64,000 bases of DNA from Terebella lapidaria. Taxonomy: Eukaryota; Annelida; Polychaeta; Terebellida; Terebellidae. Positions 11,746 to 24,277 of the stretch are shown one piece after another. The position numbers and the translations under genes are program-made. The notes under the pieces were generated by a model. That model worked only from the letters and a program-made list of their open reading frames with translations. It was not told the origin of the DNA and did not search any database. Numbering within the stretch: the first letter of the stretch is position 1; every line of letters starts with the position of its first letter. The stretch is from positions 25,445,402-25,509,401 of the forward strand of contig OX424567.1 of NCBI GenBank assembly GCA_949152475.1. Reading direction: 5' to 3'.

Positions 11746-14700
11746 CTACATTGTTTGTTCGTAACTTCGTACTGGAACATGCTGACATGTTGAAAAAAAA
11801 AATAATGATATTTAATTTGTATTTGTAACATAATATTTGTATTTGATAAATAAAAGTTAATGTATTTGTACTTGAAATATGGAATTGAATATGTATCTAA
11901 CGAGTACTAGGAAAATGCAGTCGACTGTCGACTACTTTAAATTGTCATGATTGTAATGGCGCTCTGAATCTGAATTAGGAATTGTCCGGCGTTTTTATAT
12001 CATTTACCTTCCATTCTGTCACATTTCCGATCCCGATAACGACAAGTACTAGACTCTCTACTGTGACAACACGTTTCCAACACTTTTCGGTCGTTCATGA
12101 AAACACGTGGATTTGTTGTGATATTCAAGTTTCCGGTCCTGAAATCTGTAAACACCGACTAAAAACGTTCAGTTCGAAATGCATTCGCCAGATGGCGTTA
12201 GGTGCCCGCCCCCCCCCCCCCCCCCTACGTCATAATGTTCTATCATACTGTTTCAAGTCAAAATCCAAATATAATACGCCTTTTCACAACAACAAATGTG
12301 GAGAAGAGAATCCTATTTGGCAAATCTAATTAAAATATAGCCTGCTTGTCAAAGTAGGTAGTTGTGCCTGTAAATAATTATAGTGATAGTTTTATTGTAT
12401 TGTATTATTATTATTTTATTACTATGTAGGCGTGGTCCTGTAAATAACCGGCACAATATAGGCCTACTCAATTTGCTGAGACTATACCATAAACATTTGA
12501 TACGGCAAAAAGAAACAAAAAAAAAACATTTCTTTCAGTGCATGTCTCGCTTTGTCTCGCCTCTGGAAATTTACTGCGACTGAATTGATTTCCTGACATA
12601 CCACATGTGACCCTCGCCGCAACTTTCCTGAACTGAAATATCAAATGGTCAATTGACGCGCAGCCTGCGGCCCAGTGACAATGGATGGATGTGCTGAAGG
12701 GCAGCAATAGCTGCATTAAACTTAGCTAGCCTACACAAAACATTACATACAGGTAATTCAGTCTGGAGGTTCGTGTTGCGCCGTTAAACAAAATTTTTTT
12801 TTGTACCCTCTCAGAGCATTTCTGGGGTATACCTGGATACATTTTTGACATTAGAGCGTTCGGGGGCGAAGCCCCCAACCCTCTACATGTCTATGTGCTG
12901 ACTTTTTTTTTGAGGTTTCATGCCAAACTATCGACGCCCGTTTTGGCATATAAACCTTTGTTCACCTACTTCAAATGAGGATTTTCTTCGTCCTTGACAT
13001 AAAATCTCTCGATTTGATGGCAACCTTTGAATATTCCACAGATATATAATGCATAAATCGATGTGTTAGGTTTGAGAAAATTACGCAAAACGGTCAGCTC
13101 GTCTGAAAAACGTCAAAATGGCGGAGCCAATGGAAATTCACGTTCCCAGAATGCAAAGCAAATTTTACCGCAATGACGCGTACTTTGGAACACACAATTT
13201 TCTGTGCAGCATTTTGTGCATGCATGTACATGTCACTTTGCGTGTGGCCTTCTTTGGCGTTATGAAGTAAACACAACGATTCGTCTGCGATACCACGACT
13301 ACATTTACCGTAATCTGACATATTTTATCACTTGAGACGTGTTCCATGCTGGGTTGCGAAACCTTTTTATTTTAAACTGGTCTTTTAATTTGCTCAGTAT
13401 GTATGTGTTATTTATATCATGATATCTATTGAGGTTCAATATCCTTTTATCAGGCGTATCTGTTTCATTGAGTTCAAAATAAATGTTTACTCATTAGGAA
13501 TATGATTGAAGTACGCCTATGTGTTTCATCATAATATAGGGAATGAATTGGAATCATATGGGGGCATGATGTGGTTCAATTTTCTTTCTTTTTTTGCAGA
13601 AGGGGGGGGGGGGGGGGGAGGATAACGTTGTGTAAGATACATTCAGCTGTCGTGGTGCTGATGATGTGCTCGAGCTCTAATGTCGTCTCCCGCAGTTAGC
13701 TGCATTTTCTTGTTGTAGTATGACTGGCATGATCTGTATTTCGAATTTCGATCAACCAATCGTTTGTGTATATTGCCATTTGTATTTTAGGAGGGGGGGG
13801 GGGGGGGGCTCGGGCCGGGTGAGCCCCCCACCCCCTAGATCCGCCACGTTTGCTTGGGTAGTTGAATAAACACAACACACTTTGCGATTAAATGTTATGT
13901 AAAACTGTCACAGCGTACTAGTTAAGACCTTTGTTGTACAAACCGAAGCCTTTTAAGCTAAGCGGGTGCTTCATTATAGTTGTATAAGAAGCTGTAATTG
14001 AAACCTTCATATGTCAGTATAATAAAAGATACTTGATTATATAAAAATGTTCATGTCATAACTGCGATTAAATGCTCCGTACATATGGACAAAAACAATT
14101 CGAAATGTATCCAAACATCGAGTCGCGAACAAATGGCATGCTTTTGTTTGTTCAACCACAAGTAAGCCCATTATTCGGGTATCATCAACTGTACAGTTAA
14201 TTAGCATTTGAAAAGCGATTTCTGTAGAGCGTACACTCTCGACAAACATTGCCAAACAATGGTATTCCTGTACAACTCAACCAATGGCATGTGTGAGGTC
14301 AGTTGAGACACCAATTAAAAAGGCGATTTGGTCTTGTACATGTGTGTATGCTGAAGTCGGAACTGGAACTGAATAAAAGATGCATATCTTGACCATGAAT
14401 TGTACCAGTTAGAGTTCTGCGGTCCAAGGAAGCTACATATAACTCCTATTTGAGGATACACTTCGGCCAAAAACTGTATCACTATCAGGTCAGTGTTGTT
14501 TACTTGGACCTTAAGGCTTTTTCATTCAAACAGTTAGGGTTCGTCCTATAGCCACAATATACATGTGTAGCTGTTATAACTAGTTAGATTTTTGAAAATG
14601 TGTAATATTTCGGTGTATTATTTCTAGAGAGTTCGATAAAATGTTTGACAATGTAGTGAGAACGTTTAATGTATTCATCATACGAAGTAAGGCATGTAAT

Positions 14701-15386
14701 TATATTCGAAAACAGTACATATTTTTTTCAGTGCAATTTTTGCTGCAAGGCAACAAATTACAACAGCACATGATATGTGCAGTTGTTTAGTCGATTCGTT
14801 ATCAGACTCCGCCACACTGACAAAAATGATGCTGTTTCCGCAGAGAGGGAGAGAATATTTTCTCCTTTGAGACAAAAATGATATAAATGTGGCATAAATT
14901 ACGTTGGGATGGATGCCTAGTGAATATAAATAATGTACATAACTGGGAGCTGTATACGTTCTGTATACACCCATACCGTGTACATGTAGCCTACTTCATT
15001 GTTGGAAAGTGGCGTGCAAAGTACTGTACTACTGTTATGAAATGTTTGCGGGCAAATCACGACACAATTAAATTCAAGTTGACGGATACATGTACTTCGA
15101 TAATTGGAACCACAACACCGAGCGGCTTGTCAGTGTGGTACTGGTAAATATATAATCCGCTTTTTAGATATGTTTTAGCTATCCCCCATGTCAGCTATTT
15201 GCGTTTTGCTATGGTGCTTTAATGCAAATAATTATGTAATTCGTAGAATGTATTGCAAGCAAGTAATCAGAGAACCATATATTCTAACGTCGATGTTATA
15301 ACTACAGACCATTCAGTTTTGGTATGTACATTTCCTATAGGACCATGTTTCGCAGGTAACTCCTCGTTCGAAGTTCAATGAAGATT
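11746..15386. other. Intergenic, no gene seen
   Basis: I find no supported gene in this 3.6-kb stretch. It contains C/G homopolymers at about 12208-12225, 13603-13619 and 13791-13808. A copy of a GGCGGATCT-type repeat end (13840-13850, minus strand) leads into the last G run; a similar phrase occurs at 33830. The rest is AT-rich unique-looking sequence with scattered TACATGTA words. Confidence 0.5.
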
Positions 15387-16163
15387 AAAGTGGAATAATT
15401 AGGTTTTGGTTTTCCGGTTGAAAGTGACCAATGCCTGTCACCACAGCAGCTGTACAGTGCAAAAGATCCAATGCGGACACGAATTTGTATGGCGCCATAT
15501 TCGTGCCACAAAAAAGAGAAGTTATTTTTTTTCCAACTGATACGTATGAACAACTATGTCATACTTATGAAATAATAAGTCATATGTATGAGATACTAAC
15601 ACATATGTATGAGATACTAAGTCATGCGTATGAAATACTTGTCTCATACGTACGTAGGATATTTAACAAATCATACGTATGTGTTAGTATCTCACAGTAT
15701 CAGTGAATATCTCATACATAATGACTTAATAAGTCATAACTTCACTTTTTGTGGCACGAACGGGGCGCCATAAATTTGTATAAAATTGACATTGAAAATC
15801 GGATTTTAAAAAGTTTCGCACAGAATGGTTCTATGCTGTGCAAAATTAACAAAAATAGCTGGAAATAAAGAAATTTAGAGAGCCCTATCATTTGAAACCC
15901 GTATATATAAGGTATTATAGTGATGGAACCCCAAATATTCAGTTCGATTCTTTTGTGTTACAAATGTTACAAGAATATTGTTTATGTTAGAGCAGATGTA
16001 AACAATTCGTTCACATCGTGCGTTTTTACAGTATGTTCAAACTCTACTGCAGGGTGGAGCGGACGTATTTTGGGGTTGTAACGGTGCTATATCATCTAAT
16101 ATATACATATATATGCTAGCCAATTGATTGATAACGAATTTCAGAAACCGATTATTCCACTTT
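15387..16163. repeat. MITE with terminal inverted repeats, split by a foldback
   Basis: The ends AAAGTGGAATAATTAGGTTT (15387) and AACCGATTATTCCACTTT (ending 16163) are inverted repeats. Subterminal text (GGTTTTCCGGTTGAAAGTG, TTGACATTGAAAATCGG, TTTCGCACAGAATGGTTC) recurs in the shorter copy at 32309-32525. The element is interrupted by a foldback at 15489-15771; the short copy lacks that insertion. Confidence 0.75.
15489..15771. mobile_element. Foldback element inserted in the MITE
   Basis: The termini are ATGGCGCCATATTCGTGCCA and its near inverse TGGCACGAACGGGGCGCCAT, continuing inward as CAAAAAAGAGAAGTTAT and ATAACTTCACTTTTTG. The core is built from alternating ATGTATGAGATACTAA and its inverse. 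It is flanked by the direct repeat AATTTGTAT, partly overlapping the ends. The uninterrupted homologous site at about 32368-32380 reads ACAAATTTGTCTTAATTTGA, which supports a true insertion with target duplication. No protein is encoded. Confidence 0.8.
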
Positions 16164-16456
16164 AAAAATATGCCAGTCGGATTAAATGAGATTCCTTCAG
16201 TGGGTCACCCGTAAGTAGTTTTAGTAGAGTGGAGTGCACTACATAGGCCAGCCTATTCAAGTATCATATGTCTGAAAATAGGCGTCTTTTTGGTCCAAGT
16301 AGCATATATTTTTCCTCTCTATTCAATAAGGATTAAGGTGGCAGACGAATTAAATGACAGGAACAGCGTATACGATACTCGGCTTGTATTGTTTAAAATC
16401 ATGTAAATACACCTAGGGTCGACATGTGTATGTTTATGTCATTATCATGTAATTGG

Positions 16457-18050
16457 TAAAGGCCCAGTCACATTGAATTGTACGAGTTATGATCGCACAA
16501 TTAAGGCCCAGTCACACTGACAATACGACCAAGATGTGACTTTCCTGTGACCTAAATTTGTGTAATCGTAGCAACCACCGAACTGTTGTACGATCAGTCA
16601 GGGCACCGATTACCAGTAATACGATAAATCGCGACTGGTGATTAGATAAAGGGCGTAACACTTGAACAGGAAACATTTGCAGTTTTATGGAAACAAAATA
16701 AAATGACGAAAGCTCTCGGTGTCACGGCAACTGCCATGGGAGTGTCATGTATATAAAGTACGCATATTTTATCCTCGTTCCGGGAAGCTCAAAATGGGTG
16801 GCACCACCAATCGTGAGGTCGTACTACTGCCAGTCGATACAGGTCGTGACTAATCACATCAATGATCACGAAGTACGATCGATTGCACCACTAGTCGCCA
16901 GGTTGTATGGTTAGTCAATATCGCGCGATAATGTCCGATTGCTGGTGCCACCTTTCCCGACTGGTGGCACGATCGTGTAAGACCAACATGCGTCCAGAGA
17001 TCGTAGGTTGGAAGTTTTGAACATGTCCATTGATCTTGCTGCGACTAGTTTTTTTTGTTTAAGGCCCAGTCACACTGAGTCGTACGATTTCATGGTCGCA
17101 CGATCAGGTTCAAATTTGCTGTGTTACTGATCACCAGTGATCGCCACTGCAATCGCAAGTAGCGACTGTTCATACGATTGGTGGTTCGCTTGGTGGCACG
17201 ATCACTGAAAGAATGGTAAAGATTGATCGCAAGCAGTCATACGACCACGTGGCAGCGACCACCGACCTGTCATACCTTCAGTCGTAGCGACCAACGACAT
17301 GTTGTACCTCCAGTCGTAGACCAGTCGTTGCAATCAATGGCCAGTCGTACAATAAATTGCGACCTGACGCACGACCGTCCGTCTGATTAGACAGAAGGGC
17401 ACAAAACTTGAACAGAAACCATATTTTGCAGTTTTATAGTTTAGAAAAATGCTGAAAATTTTTGTTGTGTTGGGTAAAATATTTTTCACTGCACGTTTTA
17501 TCCTCCTTTCGGGAAGCTTCAAACGGGTGGTACCACCAATCGTAAGGTCGTACTTCCAGTCGGCACAGGTCGTGATTAATCCCACCACTGATCATGAAGT
17601 TGTACGACTGGTTGCACCACTAGTCGCCAGGTTGTACGATTAGTAGCACGACCATTTTGGTTGGTCAATTACGTGCGACAATGTCCGATTGGTGGTGCCA
17701 CCTTTCCCGACTGGTGGCACGATTGTGCAAGACCAACGTGCGACCAGAGATCATAGGTTGGAAGTTTTGAACATGTCCATCGACCATGCTGCGACTAGTT
17801 TCTTGTTTGCGACCATTCACGACCTGTACGACCAGTCGTACGTTCGTGTCACGATTTGTCCACGACTACTAAAATTTTAGGCCGCAGCGAGGTCGTATCT
17901 TGGTCGTATCGGCAGTGTGACTGGGCTTAATGCGACCATTCACGACCTCTGAAGTCAGACGTTCTTGTCATGATTCGTCTACGGTTACAAAAAATTTGGG
18001 TCCCAGCAAAGTCGTGTCTTGGGGGTATCTTCAGTGCGACTGGACCTTAA
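16457..18050. repeat. Nested or tandem MITE family with GGCCCAGTCACACTG ends
   Basis: The inner pair is TTAAGGCCCAGTCACACTG at 16501 and its inverse CAGTGTGACTGGGCTTAA ending 17930; these continue for about 40 bp as ATACGACCAAGAT and ATCTTGGTCGTAT. An outer pair with more mismatches starts at 16457 and ends at 18050. A third left end lies at 17059. The interior is duplicated: 16660-17060 resembles 17390-17810 and includes GGTGGTGCCACCTTTCCCGA. CGAC/GTCG-type words dominate, and no transposase is visible. Confidence 0.8.
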
Positions 18051-19868
18051 TACAATACAGTGGGTGCAAATTTGATATAATATGTTGGCCTATTTTCAAC
18101 AGAAATGCCTTTGGTCTTTGTCATTTTTTTTTTCTATTTTTCCACACGATAACTTCAGTTAGCCTCGATGTATTTTTTGCCAAAATTCCACCGCTGGTCA
18201 GAAATGTTGTGGAGAAGATGCCTATTGTTTTTGAGCCGGCTCCAGGGTCCGTGAGGTCCGTGAGGGTGAAATCAATGTTTCTGATTTCCACACGATATTC
18301 GAAAAGTATCACGGCAATGACTGTGGAACTATGCATGGAGGGTTCATATATCACCAGGGGAGAACCCTAGATCGATTTTGAGACCGATCCGTAGAACGAC
18401 CTTCAACTTAGGGCTCGAAATAGTTTTAGCTGAGTCATCCCTGAGGCTTCTTGCATATATCAGAAACGGTGCGTCGTAGAGCGAAATTTTCAGACTCGTA
18501 CGTGGCCCTAGACAAACATATCTAAGGGGTATAAGGGATGAATTTGACCATGACCTAAAATGATTTTGCCGAGTCGGTGTTTTTCATTTCCATCGATATC
18601 TCGGAATCTGTGTATCGTAGAGCGAAACGGACGCTATATCTAAGGGGTAATAAGGAACATATTAGACAAACATATATAAGGAGTATTAGGGATGAACTCT
18701 GACTTTGACCTGAAATTTTCCCGCCGAGTCGGCATTTTTCATTTTCGTTGATATCTCGGAAACGGTGCGATCTAGTGCAAAACAGACATAAAGCAGATAG
18801 TCTTAGGGGTATCAAGTTTGTCCTTCACTTACATGTAATTGCATAAATGTCTTATAGGTCTCATTGGGACCTTCGTCATGTTTTTTCTGAGTCAGTATTT
18901 TTTTTATGCTTCACCCTGAAATGCATCCAAGTCCTTTAGACCTTGACGTCTAGTTTAATTTCAGTGTGAATCTACGTGTCAAACAGTCAGTACATGTAGT
19001 ATATTATATGTAATGCAGGCCCACATGTATTACTTGGGGCAACTTGTACACAATACTCTATTCGCTACTTAACCGACATATTGACTCACATAGCATTGCA
19101 CGAAAAAAACCAACTTTTTTTCAACACATATACATCACATCAGTTTTCTCGGTCTTTTTGAAAATCATTACAGGAAATACACAACATAAAATTTTCAACA
19201 TAAACATGTATGCACTCAAACCCGGGAGTATTACATACTCTCTCTTGTCCCATTGAACGAAAAATACCTGTCTCCAATTTTGCTGACATAATTGCGGACA
19301 AGTATCTTAAATAGACACCAGGTAATTAATAAACTGATGATCCACATTCAGACAAAGAAATTTACCTGATTTCGTAGGTCAACTAAGTCTTGGTTGTAAT
19401 GATCGCAGCAAATTGTCCTTTTCTGTTCGAGAAAATGCAAAGGTGTGTTTGATTTTGAGTCTCTTCTTTGTGTGGTTAGATGGGCAAAGTTCAGGTGCAT
19501 TTATAATCATCTAAGCAGCAATTTACATGTAAACAAACAAACATGAAAACCGAACAACAAAAGGTACCGTTACTGAATTTGCATACTAGAGCCTCAGACA
19601 AATTGGGTTATCTACATGCGGGATGTAGACGTTGCATACGGGAATATTCGTAATTGACATATTTTAAATTTAATTTTTCAATACATATATTTTTGGTATG
19701 GGCGGACAAAAATGTTTCCCAACGGTCGCCGTGTTCTCAACTGGAAATTATACGAATATTAGTTGTAATTTTGAACTTGGATTTGAAGATGTAACATGTC
19801 GCAATACTGAGATTTAAAAAAAAAAATCATGGTTGAAACAAAAAATAATCTTGTTGGAAACAAAAAAT
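18051..19868. other. Intergenic with a short tandem duplication
   Basis: No gene is supported. At 18520-18800 a block of about 150 bp is repeated twice, with GCCGAGTCGG, TTTTTCATTT and GATATCTCGGAA in both copies; a third, weaker unit lies at 18390-18480. The rest is AT-rich with no recognisable coding sequence. Confidence 0.5.
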
Positions 19869-20852
19869 TGTTCAAAGGCTGAGAGGTTTCCGGACGATAT
19901 ATGTGTTGTATTTTAGATATTAGCCATGTTGTCCCGTGACCTTGAAAAAAAGTTCACTGGTCAATTTCAAGGTCACGATAATGTTCAGCATATATCATTT
20001 CCTATCTGTCCACAATTGATTCTCAAGTTGTAAAGTCGACAATAAGCGAGATATTAATCAAAATGAGGTCGAAGGTCAAATCCAGAGTCATCACAATATT
20101 CGAAATATATTATTTCCTATAAGTCCACAATTGATTCCTAAGCTATAAAGTCGATAATGAGCCAGATATTAGCCATTTTGTGCTCTGACCTTGAAAATCA
20201 GGTCAAAGGTCAAATTCAAGGTCATCAAAATATTCGGTATACATCATTTCCTATACGTCCACAATTCAGTCCCAAGCTGTAAAGTGGATAATAAGCGAGA
20301 CATTACCTCATTAACTTGAAAATGAGGTCAAGGGTCAAATTCAAGGTCACAAGAATATTCAGCATATATCATTTCCTATATGTCCATAATTGATTCCTAG
20401 TCTCTAATCTCAATATTAAGTGAGATTTTAGGCATAATGTGTCCCATTATAAAGCATAGGGGAATTTAACATGGGAAAGTCCCATTAGGTACATGAAAAT
20501 AGCCGCCACCGGCGATTCAGGGGCACCGAAACTTATACACATCACAGACGTATATGCGGGCAATGTTTCGAAACAGTTTGAACAGTTTTTGAGAAAATGG
20601 CGGCCAAAAGGCAGAAATTGGCCGGGTTTTTTTTGTCGAAAATGGCCGGCATTTCGAAAACAATGCGAAAATCAGAAAGTTTAACCTAAAAAATACTCCC
20701 TTCTTGAAATATTTTTAGGCATTTTTGTGCAAAATATCAGAAAATTTGACCCGTAAACTTTAAAGATAGAAATGTCGACGGACGACGACGACGGACGACG
20801 GACGCAACGCCATGCCAATAATTTATCGGACCATATGTTCGGTAACCCAAAA
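19869..20852 (+). repeat. Hairpin-ended repeat, 1.0-kb copy
   Basis: The left end is AAAGGCTGAGAGGTTTCCGGA. The interior holds four diverged units of the 134-bp array (CATATATCATTTCCTAT recurs). Then come CCCATTATAAAGCATAGG, AAAATGGCGGCCAAAAGGC, a (GACGGAC)n tract and the terminal palindrome GTTATCGG-type stem ending at 20852. It has the same order of parts as 2550-5275, but with fewer tandem units. Confidence 0.8.
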
Positions 20853-21256
20853 ATAGCCCAAAGGTTAAAAAAAAACTATCGGAAAAATGTGCAGTGTTAG
20901 ACCTCATCAATTACCACTCAAGATCATTTTACGTCCAAAACTCCAAAAGATCTGCCATATACATGTTTGTATGTCTTTATGTTCATAATACAGCCCTAAG
21001 CTCCAGCTACAACTGTTTTGTGTGCAAACTCCAGGTCAGATGTCGCCTTCGGATTTACCACTCAAGATCATCTGAGGTCAACTTCGAAACTACCAAAAGA
21101 TTCACAACCTATGACTTCTTATATGCTCATAATACAAATCTAAGCTCTATCTAAATCCATTTTGTGTGTAAACTCCAATTTACACATTTCAGGTCAGATG
21201 CGACCCTCGGATTGTCACTCAAGGTCACTTGAGGTCAATTTCAAAACTACCAAAGT
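20853..21256 (+). repeat. Left-end fragment of the hairpin-ended repeat
   Basis: It starts TAGCCCAAAGGTTAAAA directly after the right end of the preceding copy, then runs through ATGTTCATAATACA and CAAGATCATTT-type text. It stops where the next complete left end begins at 21257. Either it is truncated or the next copy was inserted into it. No coding sequence is present. Confidence 0.65.
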
Positions 21257-22684
21257 TTAGCCCAAGGGTTGAGAAAGGTTACCGGAGAAATGTATAAAGT
21301 GTTAAGCTGCCAGATTCTAAAATGGTAATTTTCTGTAGCATTTATGTTAATAAAACTCTCAAAACTGATCAAATAAGTTTTGAGAAATGATTACTGTTTT
21401 GACTTTTCAAGATCATCAAGGATGAAATTCTAGTGCATCACTCAAATTGGCATATATATGACTCCCTGTTTGAATTCCTCCCCTATTCCTGTCATCTCCC
21501 TGGATAACTCTGTATACGAGGCTGCTTAGATGCCACCCCACATCACTACCATATGGTAGATGTAGGACGTTTACCCAGCTCCACCACTACCATCACCACT
21601 ATTATGATTCCCTTAGAAGTTTTATGTTCATGAGACGGGGAAATTGTGCAAACTGGGTCCAGTAGTAAGCCACTTATCCAATTCATAGTTTATGCTTTTC
21701 ATCAAGAACATAAGTACACTAAATATCCATTGCCATTTGTTTTCATACATGTAAATGTATGTTGAATCATCGCTGCTGTCAAACTGAATATCCCACACTG
21801 CAAACTAGTGAAATTCATGTTAACTTCTTCTGAATCAGTGATAGTAATCTGTCCTCACACACTTCGCTGCTCTCTTAAAATGATTCATTAAATTATGTAA
21901 CATTTTCTTGTCTGGGCATTTGCGTATATGGATAATCCTAGGCATCAAATAGGAATTCAAAATACAAACTTCAAGGAAAAGGCAGCCCAAGTCAACAAGA
22001 TTGATAAAATGGATGAAGATTGAAAAAAATTGATAAAATGACTTCCAAAGTCATCAAAGAACAAATTCAAAGTTACCACTGTTGATCATTTATAACATCC
22101 CATTTGAATGTGCCAAGATAAGCTCTATATCGAAGTGTTTCGGATGTTTATATACTCTGTACAGTTCCGATTATGAAGGAAAAGTGGATGAAATTTTGCA
22201 AGTCAAAAAAAAATTTTCAATCGGGGAAAAACATTTTTTTATATTGACTTGATTTCAGACTGAAATTTTTTGTTCACCGACCCGTCAGAAAATCAGAATA
22301 GTGGCCATTCACAGAACGGCGATTGGAGGGCAACGGAATTTACAAATGGGTATTCTGTATTAATTCTGTATTAATTCTGTACATTACTGAACAGCATTGG
22401 ATGTCGAAAACGCCGCCATTATTTTGAAACAAGGGATTTGATCGGGGGAAAAACCCAAAATAATAACACTTTGAGATATTCTCATGGGGAACATTTACAC
22501 AAAATTTCGGAAAGACATCATCAGAGAGATTTCGACATTTTGCGCTCACAGACAGACGACGGACGCACGACGACTTAAGCTCATCGGGTCATATGGCCCC
22601 GAACTAAAAATGTGGATAACGATGGAAGACGGACGCAACGCCATGCCAATAGTTTATCGGACCGAGAGTACGGTAACCTAAAAT
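21257..22684 (+). repeat. Hairpin-ended repeat, 1.4-kb copy
   Basis: The left end is TTAGCCCAAGGGTTGAGAAA, then GGTTACCGGAGAAATG. The right end is GACGGACGCAACGCCATGCC, then ATCGGACCGAGAGTACGGT ending near 22679. It lacks the 134-bp array but has the shared internal phrase AACTGATCAAATAAGTTTTG, and internal sequence near 21480-22000 not seen in the other copies. It ends 43 bp before the foldback element at 22728. Confidence 0.75.
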
Positions 22685-22727
22685 TCTCGTTGAAAACTAT
22701 TTGACAAACTGAGGGCAGTTTGAAACT

Positions 22728-23115
22728 TACGGAGCCCCTAAGGGGACATGCAGAAAATTAATTTAGAATGACCACTGATTATTTTGAGCGCTCGAAATGA
22801 TTTCGAGCGCTCGAAATAAAACAATTCGAGTGATCGAAATATTATTTCGAGTGCTCGAAATCATTTCGATAGCTCGAATTAAATAATTCGAGCACTCGAA
22901 ATCATTTCGAGCGCTCGAAATATTAATTCGAGCTATCGAAATCAATTCGAGCACTCGAAATAATTTATTTCGAGCGCTCGAATTGTTTTATTTTGAGCGC
23001 TCGAAATTCGATAGCTCGAATTAATATTTCGAGCGCTCGGAATGATTTCGAGCGCTCGAAATAATCAGTGGTCATTCTAAATTAATTTTCTGCATGTCCC
23101 CTTAGGGGCTCCGTA
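22728..23115. mobile_element. Foldback element built of ATTTCGAGCGCTCGAAAT units
   Basis: The terminal inverted repeats TACGGAGCCCCTAAGGGG and CCCCTTAGGGGCTCCGTA extend about 60 bp inward through GACATGCAGAAAATTAATTT and GAATGACCACTGATTATTT. The core is a run of about twenty units that are themselves palindromic. Direct repeats GAAACT flank it (22722-22727 and 23116-23121), marking target-site duplication. It carries no gene, so it depends on an enzyme encoded elsewhere. The arms are almost perfect, suggesting recent insertion or conversion between arms. Confidence 0.85.
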
Positions 23116-23579
23116 GAAACTTAAGCCAGCGTACATATCAGAAGGGGTGACCTTGCGCCGGTCATGGTTGAACACCTTTACTGTGAGGTGTAAACCTCCG
23201 ACAAAAGTTGCCGAATAGTAATCCCGTCCGACGAACAATTCGTACCATTTCCTTGCCTGAGGTCACCGCCCAGTTTTCGGTGCACCATGTCAAGCATGAC
23301 CGGTACATCTACGGACGGTCAAGATTTTAAACACGGTTGAAATTATTCAGGCACTGTGTCTGTAGGTTGCTAAAAAAATTGATGCATTTTTTTAGACCAG
23401 TGTATTTTGGGCCATTTGGGAGCTAACATTGTGAGCGATTCTAGGCCAAAGCATTTTCATGAATATGCTAAATGACGAAAATTGTCATCCTAAACTACAA
23501 GATACTGGTATAGTAGGCTACTATACGACATTAGACACCCTAGTCGTGTCTTCGACAGATGAGCGGGTTTCAGATCATC

Positions 23580-23845
23580 GGGTGTCAATTGCTCAGTGGT
23601 AGACCGCTCGCCTCATGGTCCCGGGTTCGATCCCAGGTCTCGCTCACTGGCGAATTTAGCACATGATATGTTGTTCTTCTGCCCGGAGAGGACGTTAACT
23701 TTGTGCTGGGTGGGGATTATGGTTGCTGCACCGGGATTCTCAGCGATGGTGATGGGGAAGCCGGTAGATGTAAAACAGGACCCCACTGGGAATAAAGTGC
23801 CTGCACTTTTGTGGGGGTATCACCCCTGAATAAATCCGATCCAAT
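23580..23845 (+). mobile_element. tRNA-derived SINE
   Basis: The head looks like a tRNA with polymerase III promoter boxes: TTGCTCAGTGGTAGA (A-box-like, 23588) and GGTTCGATCCC (B box, 23624-23634). An unrelated body of about 190 bp follows, ending AATAAATCCGATCCAATCC. No cloverleaf with an intact 3' acceptor arm is visible, so this is a SINE and not a tRNA gene. The body shows no open frame of interest. Confidence 0.8.
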
Positions 23846-24277
23846 CCGTGATCGACAGAATCTGATACTGTTCAGTAGGCTCCAGTGTCACAAATGACGA
23901 TGCTGAACTGTATAGACGCTGGTTCGTCAACATATTTGTTTAGTTTTACATCCTTTGATCGCCAGGAATCATTAGCTAAGGGGATAGACCCCACGCGGTT
24001 GACAGCGACCGTAGGGTGTCTAGTTTGAAATTGGCAAATAAATTAACGATGAGCCTCGAACAATGACAAATACTCTGCATTACTTGAAGTGGATTTTCTC
24101 ATCGTTGTCCTTAAAAGACTTTTATTGGGGGGGGGGGGGGGGGGTCACAAGTGTAGGGAGTAAGGTGTTTCGTTTTGTGATTCGATCAACCCATCGTGAA
24201 TCAAACGCTCTCGTTAAATACAAGATGACCACACGTTCTGTATCAGTGTGTACGTTTTTTTTGCAGACACGACACCA
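23846..24277. other. Upstream of FRRS1
   Basis: This stretch contains a G run of about 16 (24127-24142) and no coding sequence. The T-rich stretch plus TTGCAG at 24257-24266 looks like a splice acceptor 12 bp before the FRRS1 ATG, so the 5' UTR probably starts in an upstream exon that I cannot place. Confidence 0.4.

Noticed and set aside
22728-23115. CRISPR-like short palindromic repeats
   Set aside because: Units abut each other with no spacers and sit between terminal inverted repeats; it is a foldback element.
23588-23650. Possible tRNA gene
   Set aside because: Both internal promoter boxes are present, but the acceptor stem does not close and an unrelated body follows, so it is a SINE head.
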